A stretch of DNA of 64,000 bases from Gnetum montanum (GCA_015680685.1 MNCI01030420.1:418018-482017), one strand, 5' to 3'. Counted from the stretch's first letter, positions 1-13,478 are shown. Translations and numbers: made by a program. The notes: generated from the sequence alone by a model not told the origin.

Positions 1-109
1 TTTTTTTAAATTTAAAAACAAATTCAATGATACCCAAACCTAAAAAAAATATTAATTGTGTGGAACCTAAAATGTTTTTTTTATAAATCCTAAACCCAAA
101 GACATTTGA

Positions 110-412
110 AACCTAAAGTATTGGTTAGTTGGGATATTTAAATTTAAAAATTATTTATGGGACACCAAAACCCCAAAAATAAATTTTTTAGTGTAGCAAT
201 ATTGAAACCTAATAACTAAAATAAAGTCAAATCTTGTTTTGAGGTTTTTAAAATTTTAAAATTATATATATGATACCAAAACCCAAAAAAATTTAGACAA
301 ACCCTAAAAAATTTGTATCAAAACGTAAACCCAAAAAAATTATCAAACCCAAAGTATTAGTTTATGAGGATATTTATATTTTAAAATTATTTATATGATA
401 CCAAAACCAAAT
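110..412. repeat. Degenerate AT-rich tandem repeat
   Basis: Three imperfect copies of one unit are visible. Each has a core like 'aaagtattrgttwrt.gggatattta', then an AT stretch, then 'ttatatgataccaaaacc'. Copies end near 176, 283 and 410. The surrounding aaaccctaaa-type words resemble plant telomere repeats but do not form a tandem telomeric array. Confidence 0.5.
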
Positions 413-2747
413 TATTATAGTTTTAATTTCTTTATTCTATTTGTTTAATTTTTTATTTAATTCTAAATAATATTGAATTAAAAAAATAAGGACATCAATG
501 TTTCTCACTTCTCACTTTAAACATGTATTTTATTCATTGGCTTGATTATAAGTACTTCTTAATTTTTTGAATCATTGTACTATTCAATTCAAAGAGCACT
601 ATGAAAAACTAACAAAGCTTATGCTATAGCTTTATTTTCACTATAGCTCAACTTTATTACTTCTACTAAATACTTTAGAGCATTGCATGACAAGTAAGCA
701 TTAAATGAAAGTTTCTATTATATATTCTGTAATAGCTAGAATTGCTAACTAAGAATCACACAAATAAGTCTCATTTTTCATTTTTCATTGTGTGATATCC
801 AACTATGAAAATATCATAAGTAAACTTTCATATAAGTAGAAAGTGTAATGGTAACTATTACTAAAAAATGGAGATTTTATTAATTTAGTGGAAAAACAAT
901 TATTACACACAAGAAGTCAATGAATTGATATTGAGCTTCTAACTTCTAAAATCAATAGGTCATGCATTAATCTACCAAGGTAATGAATTAATAGTTATGT
1001 AAGAAGGTAAGGACAAAGAAGATGTAAAATCAAAGAAGAGGAATGGTTGTTATGAATGGCAGCCATGACTGTGCAAAAATCTTCCATACTACATGTAATG
1101 TGGAAGCCACCATAAACATATATCATGATGAAAATTGTTAGTCTTTTGGTCTCATAGGAATATGAAATCTATTTCTATAGCATTTGATTTTTATAGATGC
1201 TTTTTTATTAAAATCAATATTCTTAACCATAAAAAACTTACAGAGAGTTCAAAAGACTTATACTCAGTCAATTATATATTATAATCTTCCTAATTCTTAC
1301 AATTTTTATTATTGTGAAAGACATTTTTTTAATGCTTGTCCTTTTTTTATTAAGAAAAAAAGATATTGAGGACAAGAAAAAAATGGGTTGAACTTAAAGA
1401 TACAAAAAAACATTTTAAAGTTGAAGATATGAAAAATCAAGTTAATGTTAATGATAAAACTTATCCAATGGTAATAAAGAAGTTAGAGAATAGAAACTTC
1501 TGTGAATAATTTTATTAGTATTATAAAAAGTATTAATTATACTAGACAAATAACTCATAAGATAAATTTTTCCTTGTTTGACAAGAATACTATTAATTCA
1601 AAGATTAAAACTCAAGTTGACAAGTAGGCTATTGCTAATGGTAAAGACTCTTAACGTAAGCTCAATCATCATGAATAATATGATGGAAAATTTTTGCCAT
1701 CATTTTCTATTGAATCTTCCTTTTCTACAAAATTTGGTAACATTGCCTACATGCAACCAATGTGCATAAGTAACTAACATATAAAGATGCCTGTCAAAGC
1801 TTTCTACTACTGGTTTGAATCCTTTCATTATTTTAAGTTAAAACATGGATGTTGAAAGAGATGTAAATGTTGTTAAGATTAAGATCATCCTTCCTACTAA
1901 TAATTACTTTTCTTCTCTTGATTTTTCAAAGCATTATTTATAAGGTTGTACACCTAACATCTTAATAAAATTTATACCACTTTCAACATCCATGATTGAA
2001 TTTAAAATAGCAAAAAGATTCAAGTTAGTAATAAAAAGCTTTAGTGAAATACCAACTTTTAAAGGAAAGAAAGATCTAATAGAAAATAATGACACATATT
2101 GTTCATCATGATCAACCTTATATCAAGAATCTTTGTGATTAGCTACAACACATTTATTAGCATAAATTATTATCTTTGAGTTAACATTAAGTATAAGAAA
2201 AAAATTAATTTATAAATTATTTATTGGAATTGATTAATACTTTTTGTAGTACAAGTAAAAATATTCAACATGAACAAAGAAAATAAACACAAGGGAACAA
2301 CACATCAAAGAACATATATCGCTATCACTATTGATTGTACACATTGCGGAGAAACTTCTCTAAATTTGTAAGAGTATCATTACCTATGAAATTATTATTT
2401 TATGTTATATGAGAAATATTAAAAAAGGGTAACAATCTACAAGGAGAATGCAACTTAGTAAAAGTTTTAACTTATGTATCTATGCAAAAAGATGACTTTA
2501 AAAGAAAATTATGCATTTGGAAAGTTACAAAACTAACATATAATTGAATTTCCATACCTAATTGCCCATAGTATACCATGCAATGTTGAACTTTATAAAT
2601 ATTTCAATGAGGTTGCCATAGTTGAGCTAGACAAAAATCTTTAAGCTTTGCAAAGAACACTATTATGAAAAATAAAATCTTTCAAACTCCATGATGATTT
2701 GAAGAGCATCAATTAACATATAGCATAGTCACAAGCAATACTAAAAA

Positions 2748-2837
2748 TTATTATAGTTACTTAATATTTTTAAGATAAAAATACTATTTAANCTATTATA
2801 GTTACTTAATAATTTTAAGATAAAAATACTATTTAAC
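2748..2837. repeat. Direct duplication flanking a single N (assembly join)
   Basis: A 44-base segment starting ctattatagttacttaat occurs immediately before and immediately after the lone N at 2792, with one mismatch. The same arrangement recurs around another lone N at 29553. A scaffolder that failed to merge overlapping contig ends would give this pattern, so the second copy may not exist in the genome. Confidence 0.65.
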
Positions 2838-3944
2838 CATTTGAATGAAAATTTCAAAAATGCTTGTCTTTTCATAAAAATAATTATTTTTATTGTTCAT
2901 GCACCAAATCTAATAGGAAGCAAAGTAGCATACATTCACAAAAACAAGTTGAGAAGTTAATTTGTAAATTGAAATATTTATATGCAATGGAATCAAATGT
3001 CTTGCATAGCATCACCATGATAAAGTATAAGTATTAAAACAAATGAGTTAAAAATAATAAAGTTTAGAGCATCCACAATAACTATAAGGATAATTGTGCA
3101 TATTTATTATGTCAAACGGTAAATGTATCTTAGGTAATTAGTTTCAAATGTTGTACCTCAATTCTCCTTTCATTGCATGTTTGTAAATTTTAAAATGTCT
3201 ACTTAAAAGAAATCCCTTTGAATTCATGCAGCTGTAGTCAAAAATCTTACTTCTGTCTTACAAGTCAATGTTAATCCTTGTAAAAAAGGAATACACTTCT
3301 AGATATATGTACTTCGCTAGCTATAAAAATATTCAAATCATAATTACCTTGTTTAGAATCTTTTAAAAGAATCATGAATACTATCAAGATTCTACATTTA
3401 CAAAGCTTAAAATATGAACAATATATTATAGAAAGACTATACAAACATGAGTCCATTACAAGATGAAACCTTAAAACATGATACTAAGTTACTGAGCTAG
3501 GATGGAACAAAGAAAAAATTATTTTATGAGGGGTAGATGCTCTCATAGTAATGAAAAAATGTATTCTCTTTAAAGAAGTAACAAAGTGGAACTATACTCA
3601 TACAATTAATTAAGCAACAATCCAAAGCAATTAAAATAAATGTTAATCCCCTACTACCCTACACTAATTTTGTTGTAGGTTAAAGTAGTTGCAAGCTTGG
3701 TTTCTAAGAAAAGCAATGGTTTGGACATGTAAAAGCTATTTTATTTCATTGAAAGATGAAACAAATGCTAGAAGTCACTTGTATTGTAAACACCTAGTCT
3801 ATAGATGTAAGAAATAATGGAATTATCTAATTGAGAAAATAATGAAGAGAATGAAGATTAGACAAAGCATTTTCAAAATTTGCAGGTAATGTAGATAAAA
3901 TTATTTATGGATTTATCTCTTACTAGAATACTTACTTGGAGTGA

Positions 3945-4257
3945 TCAATCTAAAGAAAATGTTAGGCTTTCAGCTTCTACCCTTCTATAGTAGAAAGGGA
4001 GTTGTGATTCCATAATCTTAATAACTTCTTCCAAGTTTCCTAGTAATATCATTTGATTTTGAAAATTTTCACTACTAATAGATTGTAGAAACATCTCAAC
4101 TTCTTTCATGCTAGGCCTCATAAAAGCATTATGACAAGTGCATCTTAAGCCTATCTTTAAAATTCTTTCAACCGCTAACATTTCTTCATCTTTGTCCATG
4201 GCAATTCCTCCTCCACCTTCATCTGCCATCTTTAAGATACTTTTCAGCATCTCTCTT
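3945..4257 (-). pseudogene. LRR-type receptor kinase, C-terminal part (split gene)
   Basis: This is the last exon segment of a plant serine/threonine receptor-like kinase. The minus strand encodes kinase subdomain XI: the block IGLRCT, then RPSMKEV about 12 residues later, then a short C-terminal tail with a stop just below 3945. The family normally acts at the plasma membrane, phosphorylating downstream partners after ligand binding by an extracellular leucine-rich region. The upstream part lies 10 kb away at 14315-15330. The two are separated by Athila element A, and the frame continues when the element and one copy of CTCTT (4253-4257) are removed. This segment has no internal stop of its own, so it decayed less than the kinase N-lobe. 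Assignment to the LRR-XII-like class is by motif style only. Confidence 0.85.
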
Positions 4258-5101
4258 TAAGAAATGAACACCCCTACACTCAACCATATGAATCACTAAG
4301 CATTCACGTGTGATCCAGTCAAATTCCATAGACCCTTTGTCTTCTAGTACACTAGCCTCTAGGAAGTGAACTTGCTCTAATAGTCATTCATTATCTTCCC
4401 AATTACACTTATGATATGTAAAGGTATGGTTAAGTGTAATTGATGTGTATGATTTTTATTATTTTATGTTTTATGTTTTGAGTGCTTAAAATAAAGGATG
4501 AAAGGAATGAAGTAATTTAATTACTAATTTAATCTAACCAATGTGTAACTAATCCCAACATAAGCATCCAGTCCCACTTTCTATACACATCCTAAATATG
4601 TATAACACTACTGAGTTACCAAATGTTAAGCATTACTCGAATTACCAAGCATCATGTGCATCGAATTTTTCATACTTATGTGCATAAGTAATTGCTATTT
4701 AATCTAGCTTAATTTATCTTAATTACTTAAAGCATTAAAGGAAATTGTATAAAACATTGAATATATGAAGAAAATATTTAATCAGGTAAAAATGCTACAA
4801 GGTTTATCAGAAAGCTTGTCTTTATTATTGCACACACTACCATGCTTAGGTATAAGAGTGCTTGAATAAAGATCTGTACACTTAGTAACTCCTACTATAG
4901 ATACTTGGGAAAATATTCTAACTTTGGGGAAGAAAAACTACAAGTGCTCTACTACATTATGACAAAGACTTCACAAACCATGGACCCAAGTGTTAAATTT
5001 ATAGGTTAGCACACATTCTGTGATATCAAATATCCAACATTGCTTCTTGATCCTTGATATCAGATATTTGATTTTAGAGCTAGATAAAATACACTTCATC
5101 A
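4258..5101 (-). repeat. Athila A 3' LTR (left)
   Basis: It aligns along its length with 13479-14314 (shared landmarks: ctctaggaagtgaacttgc, tcccaattacacttrtgata, aacataagcatc.agtccc) and ends CACTTCATCA at 5101, directly against the polypurine tract. Near its right end is a cluster of GATATC-like words (about 5020-5075). In the element's sense this cluster is the start of U3. Confidence 0.88.
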
Positions 5102-5118
5102 TACCCTCAAAACTGAAT
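5102..5118 (-). other. Athila A polypurine tract
   Basis: On the minus strand the sequence reads CAGTTTTGAGGGTA directly before the LTR start TGATGAAG. It sits where plus-strand priming occurs in LTR elements. Elements B (GTGGGGGTA) and D (ATAGGGGTA) have the same arrangement, and A has one G changed. Confidence 0.75.
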
Positions 5119-7280
5119 GAAAACTCAACCTCAAGTGAACAAAAGGAGGAACAAGTCCCTTACAAAATAATAAGGTATAGGATTATTGACTAACATGCGA
5201 CTTGAGTAAGATGAAATAGACAAATTCTAAGTGCCCAAGTATATGGATTTACAATCTTTTACAAAATGGGATGTTCATGATAATAAAATTGAAGACCCTG
5301 GCCAAAACTAACATCCAACTTCTTTGGTAACTAAAGATCGAGGGAGAAGGTTCAATGATCATGAAGGGGCCTTGTTGCATGGTGCTGTTACTTATTCCTT
5401 AGTGAAGATGGTCCCACTTCCAATCCATGCTTCCCTTTGTAATCACAACAAAATCATGGATTAGCTTTCAGGTACCTTGTCTCATCAAAAGTTATACTTG
5501 GCTAGGTTGTGATTATGGTGGATTGATTCTTTTAATAGTATTTGATTTCTACAATTATCAAAGTTTGTTGAAAGGTTTTAACTTTATGAGTTGATGGTGT
5601 TAGTGTTAGTCCTTAGTTAACCTTTGTGGGAGTTAGAAAAATTCAAAAAAAATTGGCCATAAACAAAAAAATTAAGTGTCGTCCATGACATAAAGCATAC
5701 CTCTAGTAGTGGGAAGATTGAAAAATGGGTGAAATGGATAAGAAGATCATCATTTAATTCTAAAAAGCCTAAACATAATGCAATTCTTAAAGAGGGTTAA
5801 ATAATTCACAACAAAAAAATATATGATTTCACTAAAAAAACATTGTGAAGATGCACACAATTGGATGTCATTGATGGAGCACGCAAAGGGATTTGATTGT
5901 GAGAATGCCTAAGCATAAAGAACTCATCTATTCCAACCTAAAGATATGCAAGTGGGTCATTCACAAAGTAGGTACATGCTCTTTGTTGCCCTTGCATATC
6001 CTCAAACCATGGAGTCCATGGCCCTCATGGATGATTAATGGTTACAAAAAGTTAAGTACGAAAATTCGGAAGAAACACTGATAGTGAGGTGAGGCATGAA
6101 CACTGATAGTGAGGTGAGGCATGAACACTAATAGTGAGATGAGGCATAAACATTGATAGTGAGGTGAGGCATGAAAAGCATAGATGGATGAAAGAGAGAA
6201 ATTGAAATGGAGTTCTAGATTAAGGTCACATGAAGTCCCTCATGAATTTTGTAGTTAAACAACCTGATAAAATCCATCCTTATTCTAGACCAAAACCAAT
6301 CATATCTAGTGACTTCACATCACCGCTTTAAGACTAGACCACTCCCTTGAGACACAAGAGTGCTCCCATAGATTAAACACCATTCCTTATGGAGAAGAAA
6401 AGAGAAACAGGAAATGAGAAAGGGCCTTAGTTAGAGTGGACCTTCAAGCATGAGTAACATGATTTTTGAGTCCCATAACCAATGCTTGTAGCTTGTTATT
6501 CTATTTAAGAGGTGTGTTTTGAATTCCCATGATTTTTCTTTCGATGGAAACCACACCATGCAAAGACTTATTTAACTTCTTATTATTGGTCAACAAGGAA
6601 TGGTAAGAAATCCATGAAAACACTCATGAATCCAAGTAAGTAGAATGGTATAAAGAGTATTAAGTTCCCTTGAATTCATACCTTAGTCAAGCCATTAAAT
6701 ATTTTCCAAGTCTAGAAACATTCAAGGTCACAAGTTCATTAAAGGTTTGTTAAGGAAAGTCACCTTATACTTCCAGAATTGGAAACACCATAGAGTTTGT
6801 GAGTGGGTGGATGATGTGAATTCACTGCTTGTTTCATGAAAAAGAAACCATGTCTTCATTATCAATAATAAAATTCAAAGCTAGAATCTAGAAACTAACA
6901 ATCAAATAACTAGATAGCACATGCCCACATCAAGTAAACTACACTATACCCTATTGGCAATAAGGCACACTATTATTAGAACACAATAAGAAAATCACAC
7001 CAAAATAAAGAAAAATATACAAGACATTGTAAAATAGTCAAGAAGAATAAAACATATTAATAATGTTGCAAAACAAAAAAAATTATGTAACACAGTAAAA
7101 AGTTAGAAAAGCATAAAGAGCGTAAAAATAACAATGTGTAAAATAAAAATGTGTAAAACCAAAAATAGAAAAAAATGAGCCATTTATATGATTAGCATAG
7201 ATGGCCATCTCCCCCATGACTAACTTGAAAGGAGGAGATCCAAAAATTCGAGTGTGGTTATCCATCTAAGAAGGTGTTGT
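5119..7280 (-). other. Athila A non-coding stretch between IN and 3' LTR
   Basis: No coding sequence is visible. The stretch matches pieces of the corresponding part of element B (about 24900-26900): the 'gcatacctctagtag' block near 5698, the 'tgtgctttgaattccca' block near 6510, and an A-rich part followed by 'ctcccccatgactaa' near 7210. The 3-kb ORF present in B and D at this position has been deleted here. Confidence 0.7.
6074..6173. repeat. 25-bp tandem repeat, four copies
   Basis: Four consecutive units of aacactgatagtgaggtgag plus gcatg start at 6074, 6099, 6124 and 6149, with a few substitutions in the third and fourth. Elements B (near 25770) and D (near 62510) show only one diverged copy at the homologous site, so this is a local expansion in A. 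Confidence 0.9.
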
Positions 7281-7289
7281 GACCATTGG

Positions 7290-8480
7290 CTTCCTCATAC
7301 TCATGGAAAGGTGAAATTTGTTACATGTTGACTAGTTGTTTCTTATCTAGGCTCTCAGGTTTGTAGATCAAATAGTCCCACAAGGAAACATTTCAAAAAT
7401 AATAGAAGGGCCTTTCCATAGTGTTTGGAACTTGGTTTGTTGTCGCACATGTGTGGGATTACAGTAGAGGACCCTATCTCCTAGTTGAAATTTGACTTTT
7501 CTAATTCTAAGGTAATGGCATTTTTTGTTAAATGCTTTGTGCAACTTATTAGATGACAGGGCCACCAATCAATTTTTGTCTAGCAAGTTGAGATTCATTA
7601 ATCTTTCTTTTTATGCTAGACTTAAGTCAAGGTTAAGGTCATAGGCTGTTGAAAGTGTGCAGAGCTCAGATTGAATAGGAAGAATTGGCAATTTTCTGTA
7701 CACTAGCTCATAGGAAAAGTAGCCTATAGAGAGCTTCTAGATGGAGTAGTAGGCCCAAAGGCCATTGTTGAGTTTCATGCTATAGTATCTCCTATATTTG
7801 TAAACTATTCTTGTTAATATCTTAGTGATTTCCATATTTGTAACCTCATCGTGACCATTAGCCTGGGGATGCTAAGGTGTTGTTAATTTATGCTCAACCC
7901 CTAAGTGTTGTATGAGCTTCCAAAAGGTAATGTCTATAAAGTGGGTTTTATTATTAGAAATTAATGCATGCACCATACCAAACCTACTTACAACATTCTA
8001 TTATACAAATCGAGCAATAGTAGAAGATGTGTAGTTGGTGATGATTGCTACTTCTTCTCATTTAATATAATAGTCAACAATGACTATGATGCATGCCTTT
8101 CCATTTGACATGGGCATGATGAAACCCATGAAGTTAATGCCTTAGATATATCAAAGGGTTCCAGTGGTTGGATCCAATGGTAAGGATCCTCCATGTAAGC
8201 GATCATTCCACCATAGTGTTTTTTCAACATTCACAAGAGCTAACAAATTGGTGAGAATCCCTAAAAAGTAATGACCAGTAATATCCTACCATTAGGATCT
8301 TAATGGCTATGCATCTCCCTGCATAGTGGCCCCCATAAGGACCATCATGAGTGTCTTAGAGAATGTGCAATTGAGCAGCATCAAGGACACACCAAAAAAC
8401 TAGGGCATCAATGCACACCTTGTAGAGATTCCTATTGATCCCCATAAAGTGTTTCACCTTGTGAAGAAACTATTATTTCT
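7290..8480 (-). pseudogene. Athila A integrase (degenerate)
   Basis: The minus strand encodes a broken Ty3/gypsy integrase, the enzyme that inserts the cDNA copy into chromosomes. The recognisable C-terminal part at 7368-7568 reads KVKFQLGDRVLY...GPSIIFE, which corresponds to the family's usual 'GDRVLL...WKGPF.V' block. Upstream, 7600-8480 aligns at the DNA level with the integrase region of element B. Stops and frameshifts are frequent and the catalytic residues could not all be followed. Confidence 0.7.
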
Positions 8481-9960
8481 TTTTGTAGTTTAGCTATGAA
8501 ATCTCTTGCATGAAAATATAGGTGAGAATGCCATTGTACCATTTAGGCTCAATGGGCAATTGTTCAGTTATAACCCTAGCAAAGTGAAGTTTATTAGGAA
8601 ATTGATCATACAGTGGGCTTTCCTCCTCTTTATTATCCCATCTCAACCAAGATGAGTGGTCAGTAACCACATTCTTAATTCCCTTTTGATCTATCATTGT
8701 AAGATTGAATTCTTGCTAGATCACTAGCCACTATATGGTATAAGGGCTTACCATTGGCTTATTCATCAAGAAGAGAAATGCACTGTGGTTTGTGTGTATG
8801 AATACCTTGTATCCAAGCACATAGTGCCTAAATTTATTCAAGGAAAACACCACTACCATCAAATTTTTTCTATGGTGGTGTAGTTTAACTGTGCACCCAC
8901 AATGCTTTAGCTTGTGCAGTGGATGTAATAAGGACATTTCTTATTATCCAACTACATAAGCATGACCTTCAAGGCATAATTTGATGCACCCATTATGACA
9001 TGTAATATTTTAAACTAATCTGGTGCTCATAGAATTGAAGTTTCTACTAGTTTTTCCTTTAGTTATTAAAATGCATTTTCACGTTCTTTAGTCCAAATAA
9101 ATGGAGCATCTTTCTTTGTTAACTCAACCAATGGTTTTGTGATCTTAGAGAAATTCTCTATGAATCCTTGGTAGTAACTGGTGTGTCCAAGGAATGACCA
9201 AACATCTTTTACAGTTTTTGGTTTATAAGTAATCCCTTGGATGATCCTAATCTTTTCAGGGTCTATCTCAATCCTTGCTTGTGAGATTTTGTGTCCTAGT
9301 ACAATGCCCTTCTCAACCATCAAATAACTCTTCTACCAATTGAGACAAATATTGGTCTTCACACATTTTTCTAGCAGTTGCTCAAGATGGTCCAGGACTT
9401 TCTCAAATGTAGCTCCATAGGTGGAGAAGTCATCTATGAAGACTTCCACCTTACTTCCAATATGTTGTTGAAAAATACTCAAGACTAGGTGTTGAAATGT
9501 GGAAGGGGCATTGCACAAGACAAATGGCATCTTTCGATATGTAAAAGTCCCCTAGGGACTCATGAATGTGATTTTGGCTTGGTCTTTTGGTGCAATCTAA
9601 ATTTGGTTATAACCACTATAATCATCCAGAAAGCTAACGTAGCAATGCCCAGAAATGGTTTTCAACACCTGATTCACAAATAGCAATTGGAAGTGATCTT
9701 TAAATGTTACCATGTTCAATAGCCTAAAATCAATACAAACCTATCACTTACCATCTTTATTTAGTACTATCACTAGTGGACTAACCCACGTGCTATCTAC
9801 AATGGGGTAGATGAACGCAGCCTTGAGGAGTTGTTCGATTTCCTCTTTGACAATCTGCTTCAATTTGGGGTTCAACCATCATTGTAGCTACCTCTTTGGC
9901 TTCATGGCTAGATCAATGTAGATACAATGCTAGCATATCCTAGGATCAATCCTTGTGAGT
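8481..9960 (-). pseudogene. Athila A reverse transcriptase and RNase H (degenerate)
   Basis: The minus strand carries a gypsy RT: a DGKW.VCIDFR-like block near 9750, then CNAPSTFQ...VEVFIDDFSTYG at 9380-9530, where FIDD stands for the catalytic Y/F-x-D-D. A thumb segment with FLGH..YY..FI..FS.I at 9066-9300 follows. RNase H follows at about 8731-8937, with FSLNKFRHYVLGYKVFIHTNHSA where TDH is usual. Several in-frame stops and at least three frame changes are present. In active elements this part copies the RNA into DNA and removes the template. Confidence 0.85.
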
Positions 9961-10019
9961 TTTGGATATGACCAAGCAAAGACTATTGACCATGTATTGA
10001 TGACTTTCAGTGGCATCTC

Positions 10020-10830
10020 CTTTTGTTTAGGATCAAGATTTGCATTGATTATTACCAGCTTTTTATTTTTCAAGAATGCATATTATATGCTATCAAGTAG
10101 AGTTTTCAACTTAAGGGGATTTTGTTTAAACTTTTTAAGAATTTCAAACTCTCCCCAATTAGTATCATCAATTTCTTCAATAGAGAGAGAGTTAGTGATG
10201 AACTTGCTTCCGTTCATCCATGCCTTCCATGTAGGCACATGTTAGACTCTTAGTAGGTTCCATGCAAAGTGTTGAGCTACTCTTAGGATCAAATATTAGC
10301 CACTAGGTGCCCTCTTGCTTTGTGGTTGCTATGTACAAGCACCTTTGAATTTAAGATATATCAACATAATGACTGCATGGTTTGACAGATACACTATTAA
10401 AGATCCATAGTTTCTACACATAGTTGCAACCTATATCACTGCACATGATGCATGGAAATTTCTTCCTCTCAATCATTCCAAATGCATTTTCTTTACAGAT
10501 CTTAAGGAAAAGATATTGTATTCCCAATCATGCATCAACAATGCTTAGCCAAGCCCTTCCCATGATGATTGGGAAGTCCCCTTACAATTGTCCACTCGAA
10601 TCACCAAGAAATGGGTAGTTTAGGACCACCCACAAATTATGGTCACAATGTCCTCCACCAGTCCTAAGGGAAGAGTGATGGATTAATTAGCCAACTCAAG
10701 ATAAATGTTTCTCTTCTTGAGTGGTGGTAGGTTCTAGGCTTTATACATCTCATGGAAAATTAAATTAACATTAGACTCTAATTAAAAGAGCCTTGCAAGG
10801 CTCATTCCTAGTGATTTGAAGATAAATAAG
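10020..10830 (-). pseudogene. Athila A protease region (degenerate)
   Basis: It aligns with the better preserved protease of element B (30050-30490). On the minus strand the active-site block, EPCKALL then D-L-G in B, has been altered to EPCKALLIRV near 10780, so the catalytic Asp codon is lost. A downstream block around 10540-10600 corresponds to the 'GRAWL' (ILGRPWL-like) motif of retroviral-type aspartic proteases. Confidence 0.6.
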
Positions 10831-10899
10831 GGAACTTCTAAGATTAGATAGTTTCTTGGGAAGGTGTCCAACCTTTATCCAATTGGTTACTGCATGATT

Positions 10900-13324
10900 T
10901 AACATGATGATATGCACTTTGGGAGGTGTTTGTTTTGAAGGGGACTCAAACAAATTAGATGTAAAGGAAGATGGAGAAGCAAGATTGCTAGTTGTAGGTG
11001 TATATGAGGGCTTAGTTGGGTTTTTGGTTTGGAAGAAAGGTATTTTCCATTATTTAGTTTTCAAACCACTCGACTAAAGACCTAGCTATAAGTTAATAGG
11101 CCTCATTGTGTTGCATTACTGTGGCTAAGGTTGAATTTCTCCCTACATTGACAAAGTAGGTGGTATCTGGGTTGAGGGTGGAGGGACATATGTAGAAGGA
11201 TGAGGAGGGTAACATGAATATGGGTACTTCCCCTAGGAGATGGAGAATGAGTTTGAAAATACTCAAGAGGGCAGTAGTGATGTTGGAAGGTGGTGTCATT
11301 GGAAGAGTCATGTGGAGAAATGTATTGTTGAACATAGTATCCATATGGATCTAGTTGCTAGTAAGGGTATTTCTACCTTAGTGGTGGAATCTCCCATGAC
11401 TGTGAGTGCTGCCACTACTAGTACTACTCATATGGTTGTGGCAGAGCTCCACTAGGATAATAAACTTGTTGTTGCTAGTGGAACTGTGTGCTTTCCTTCT
11501 TGCTAGTCTAGGATTCAATGTGTACACCCCAAACTCCTATAAGTGTGACATTATAGGGCAACATCCTTTAAGATGTTTTTATTGGTAGATGTCACACCCA
11601 CTATCATGATTTGATTCTATTTCCACAACTTCTTCTACTACAGTAGTATTTCCCTTACTCCTTTGGTAGGCACATTCAGCTTCTCTTTGCCTCCTGTGAT
11701 CATGATCACTACTTTGCTCTCTTAATTCTTCTACAATTTTTAGAGTAGTTCGGAATTTTTCATCTAAAGTAACCCATAATTTTTCAATCTTGTTTGATAT
11801 ATCATAAATATATTTTTGGATTAATAAGGATTTTTTTTGTACCACCTCATCAAGTGGTGACTCCTCATTGTCACAAAATCAAACCTCCTTTTTTCTAATG
11901 GAAGGATCCCTATTATATTCCTTAGCACTTTTCCATTTTCTTAGATCTCCTTCTTCTTTTGCTACCTACTCTATCAACCTTTGGATCTAATGGGCTCTAA
12001 GTTTTGATAGTCTTCCTTAGGCATAGATCCTAAGAGTTCTTTTCATTTCTAATCTGAATTTATCTATGATGTGGCATAGTTGTTTTCACTAAGAATAACC
12101 ATCGGCAAGACATCTATGCATGAGAGAACAGTATCTACACATGATGGTGTCCAAAGGTTCATGTGTTCCTTACTTCCATACTTGGATTTTCCTTCTTAGA
12201 TTAGACACTTGGGAGTACATCTTATATTTATCATTAAATAGCTCTAGCATTGTACTCCACCTACAAATGGATTCTGACTTCAAAGATCGATACTAGCTTT
12301 TTGCTTCCTTGATGAGTATCCTAGGAAATAGCTTTAATTTCTACCAATCATTTTCAATATTTTTGTGAGGCACATGATAGTAAAAGGCTTGAAGATGTGT
12401 TTTTAGATCAAACTTATATCCCCCATCAACTCTAGGGATATTATTCATGTTAAGTTGCTTGATTTAACTATCTTTCACATGACTAGTTGGAATTTTTACT
12501 ACGTGTACAATGTTTAGCATGCTTTGAGTGGCAAGAAAAGGCTCATCATCATCATTATTTTGATGATGCCTATAATGTCCTCTACTACCCCTTCATTCAT
12601 GGTAGTCTCTATGATTATCATTGTCCTATTGTTCACCTTCAACATAGTTGTTCTTTCTACAACATCTATTAGGACCAAAAGAGGAGGAAGAGGATGTAGA
12701 TGAGGAAAGTAAAGAGCGAGGAGGACTACCACTACCATGGTATCTGCGATCTCTTATACACTTGTTATGGCCAAGTTCATTAGCTTTTTTGTCATCATGA
12801 TGCTTGCCTGAGCCACTGCCTTGACTCCCACTTTTACCTAAACCTAGATTGTTGATAGTGGATTGTAGATTTGGGTTCTAGCCCCCATCACCAATATCAA
12901 GGAATAGAGAATCTTTATGTTGAGAATCCCCAAAGAAAGAATCCTCATTATCATTCTGGTTTAGTAGGAACAAAGGGTTGGTGAACCATTTTCCATTCAA
13001 ATCCTCATGGTGCTTCTCCTAGTATCAATCTCTCCTATGTTGTGCTTCAGTGGGATAGTAGTCTCGGTAGTCATGGTCATGCACAATATACTCTTCTTGA
13101 ATATCTTGGATGCCCAACCTCTTAAGAGTTTGGAGTAGCATCCAAGGCATAGAACAATTAGGATGCATTACAATGTTGCCCTCCACATCTCACCACCATA
13201 GTTGTTCATCTTGATGAAAGATGAAGGTGAAGTTAGGCACATACTCATTTAGATGAGTATATGCCACCCTGCATTCTTGAGGCACTAATGGTTTAGTATC
13301 ATTGTACTTATGAGAAGAAGACAT
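10900..13324 (-). pseudogene. Athila A gag (degenerate)
   Basis: The start ATG is at 13324 on the minus strand (MSSSHKYNDTKPLVPQ...) and is shared with element B at 33033 (MSSSHRHDESKPLVPQ...), which supports it as the true start. It is followed by a low-complexity region with SGSGKHHDDK and serine runs near 12660-12820, and by a longer degenerate gag body. Gag forms the virus-like particle that houses reverse transcription. Many TAG/TGA stops come from CAG/TGG/CGA codons. No zinc knuckle could be made out. Confidence 0.75.
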
Positions 13325-13460
13325 TTTGCAATTAGAATAAGATATCAGTGTGCTCAAATTTATATATTTATTTTTAGGATTATTTTGACCTTAGGGTTTA
13401 TCCAATGATGTTAATGATTTTCACTATGCCTAGATAGCACATATTTCAAACAAAAAGAGT

Positions 13461-13478
13461 TCCTAGCAATGATACCAA
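13461..13478 (-). other. Athila A primer-binding site (tRNA-Asp type, decayed)
   Basis: Directly inside the 5' LTR the minus strand reads TTGGTATCATTGCTAGGAAC. The known Athila/Tat site complementary to tRNA-Asp is TGGCGCCGTTGCCGGGGA. Nearly every difference is C-to-T or G-to-A, as expected from deamination of methylated cytosines. Confidence 0.75.

Larger units (their letters stand above)
1..3944. other. AT-rich intergenic region, no recognised gene
   Basis: The region is very AT-rich and stop-dense in all frames, and no protein family could be recognised on either strand. A weakly open plus-strand stretch at about 1560-1830 looks like decayed coding sequence, because a reading frame persists if TAG/TAA are read as former CAG/CAA, but it matches nothing I know. 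The last 50 bases form the 3' flank of the receptor-kinase pseudogene that ends at 3945. It may be old, unrecognisable transposon sequence. Confidence 0.6.

Noticed and set aside
290-310. AAACCCTAAA words near the left end as telomeric repeats
   Set aside because: Only isolated words occur, with no tandem array of the plant telomere unit. They belong to a degenerate AT-rich repeat.
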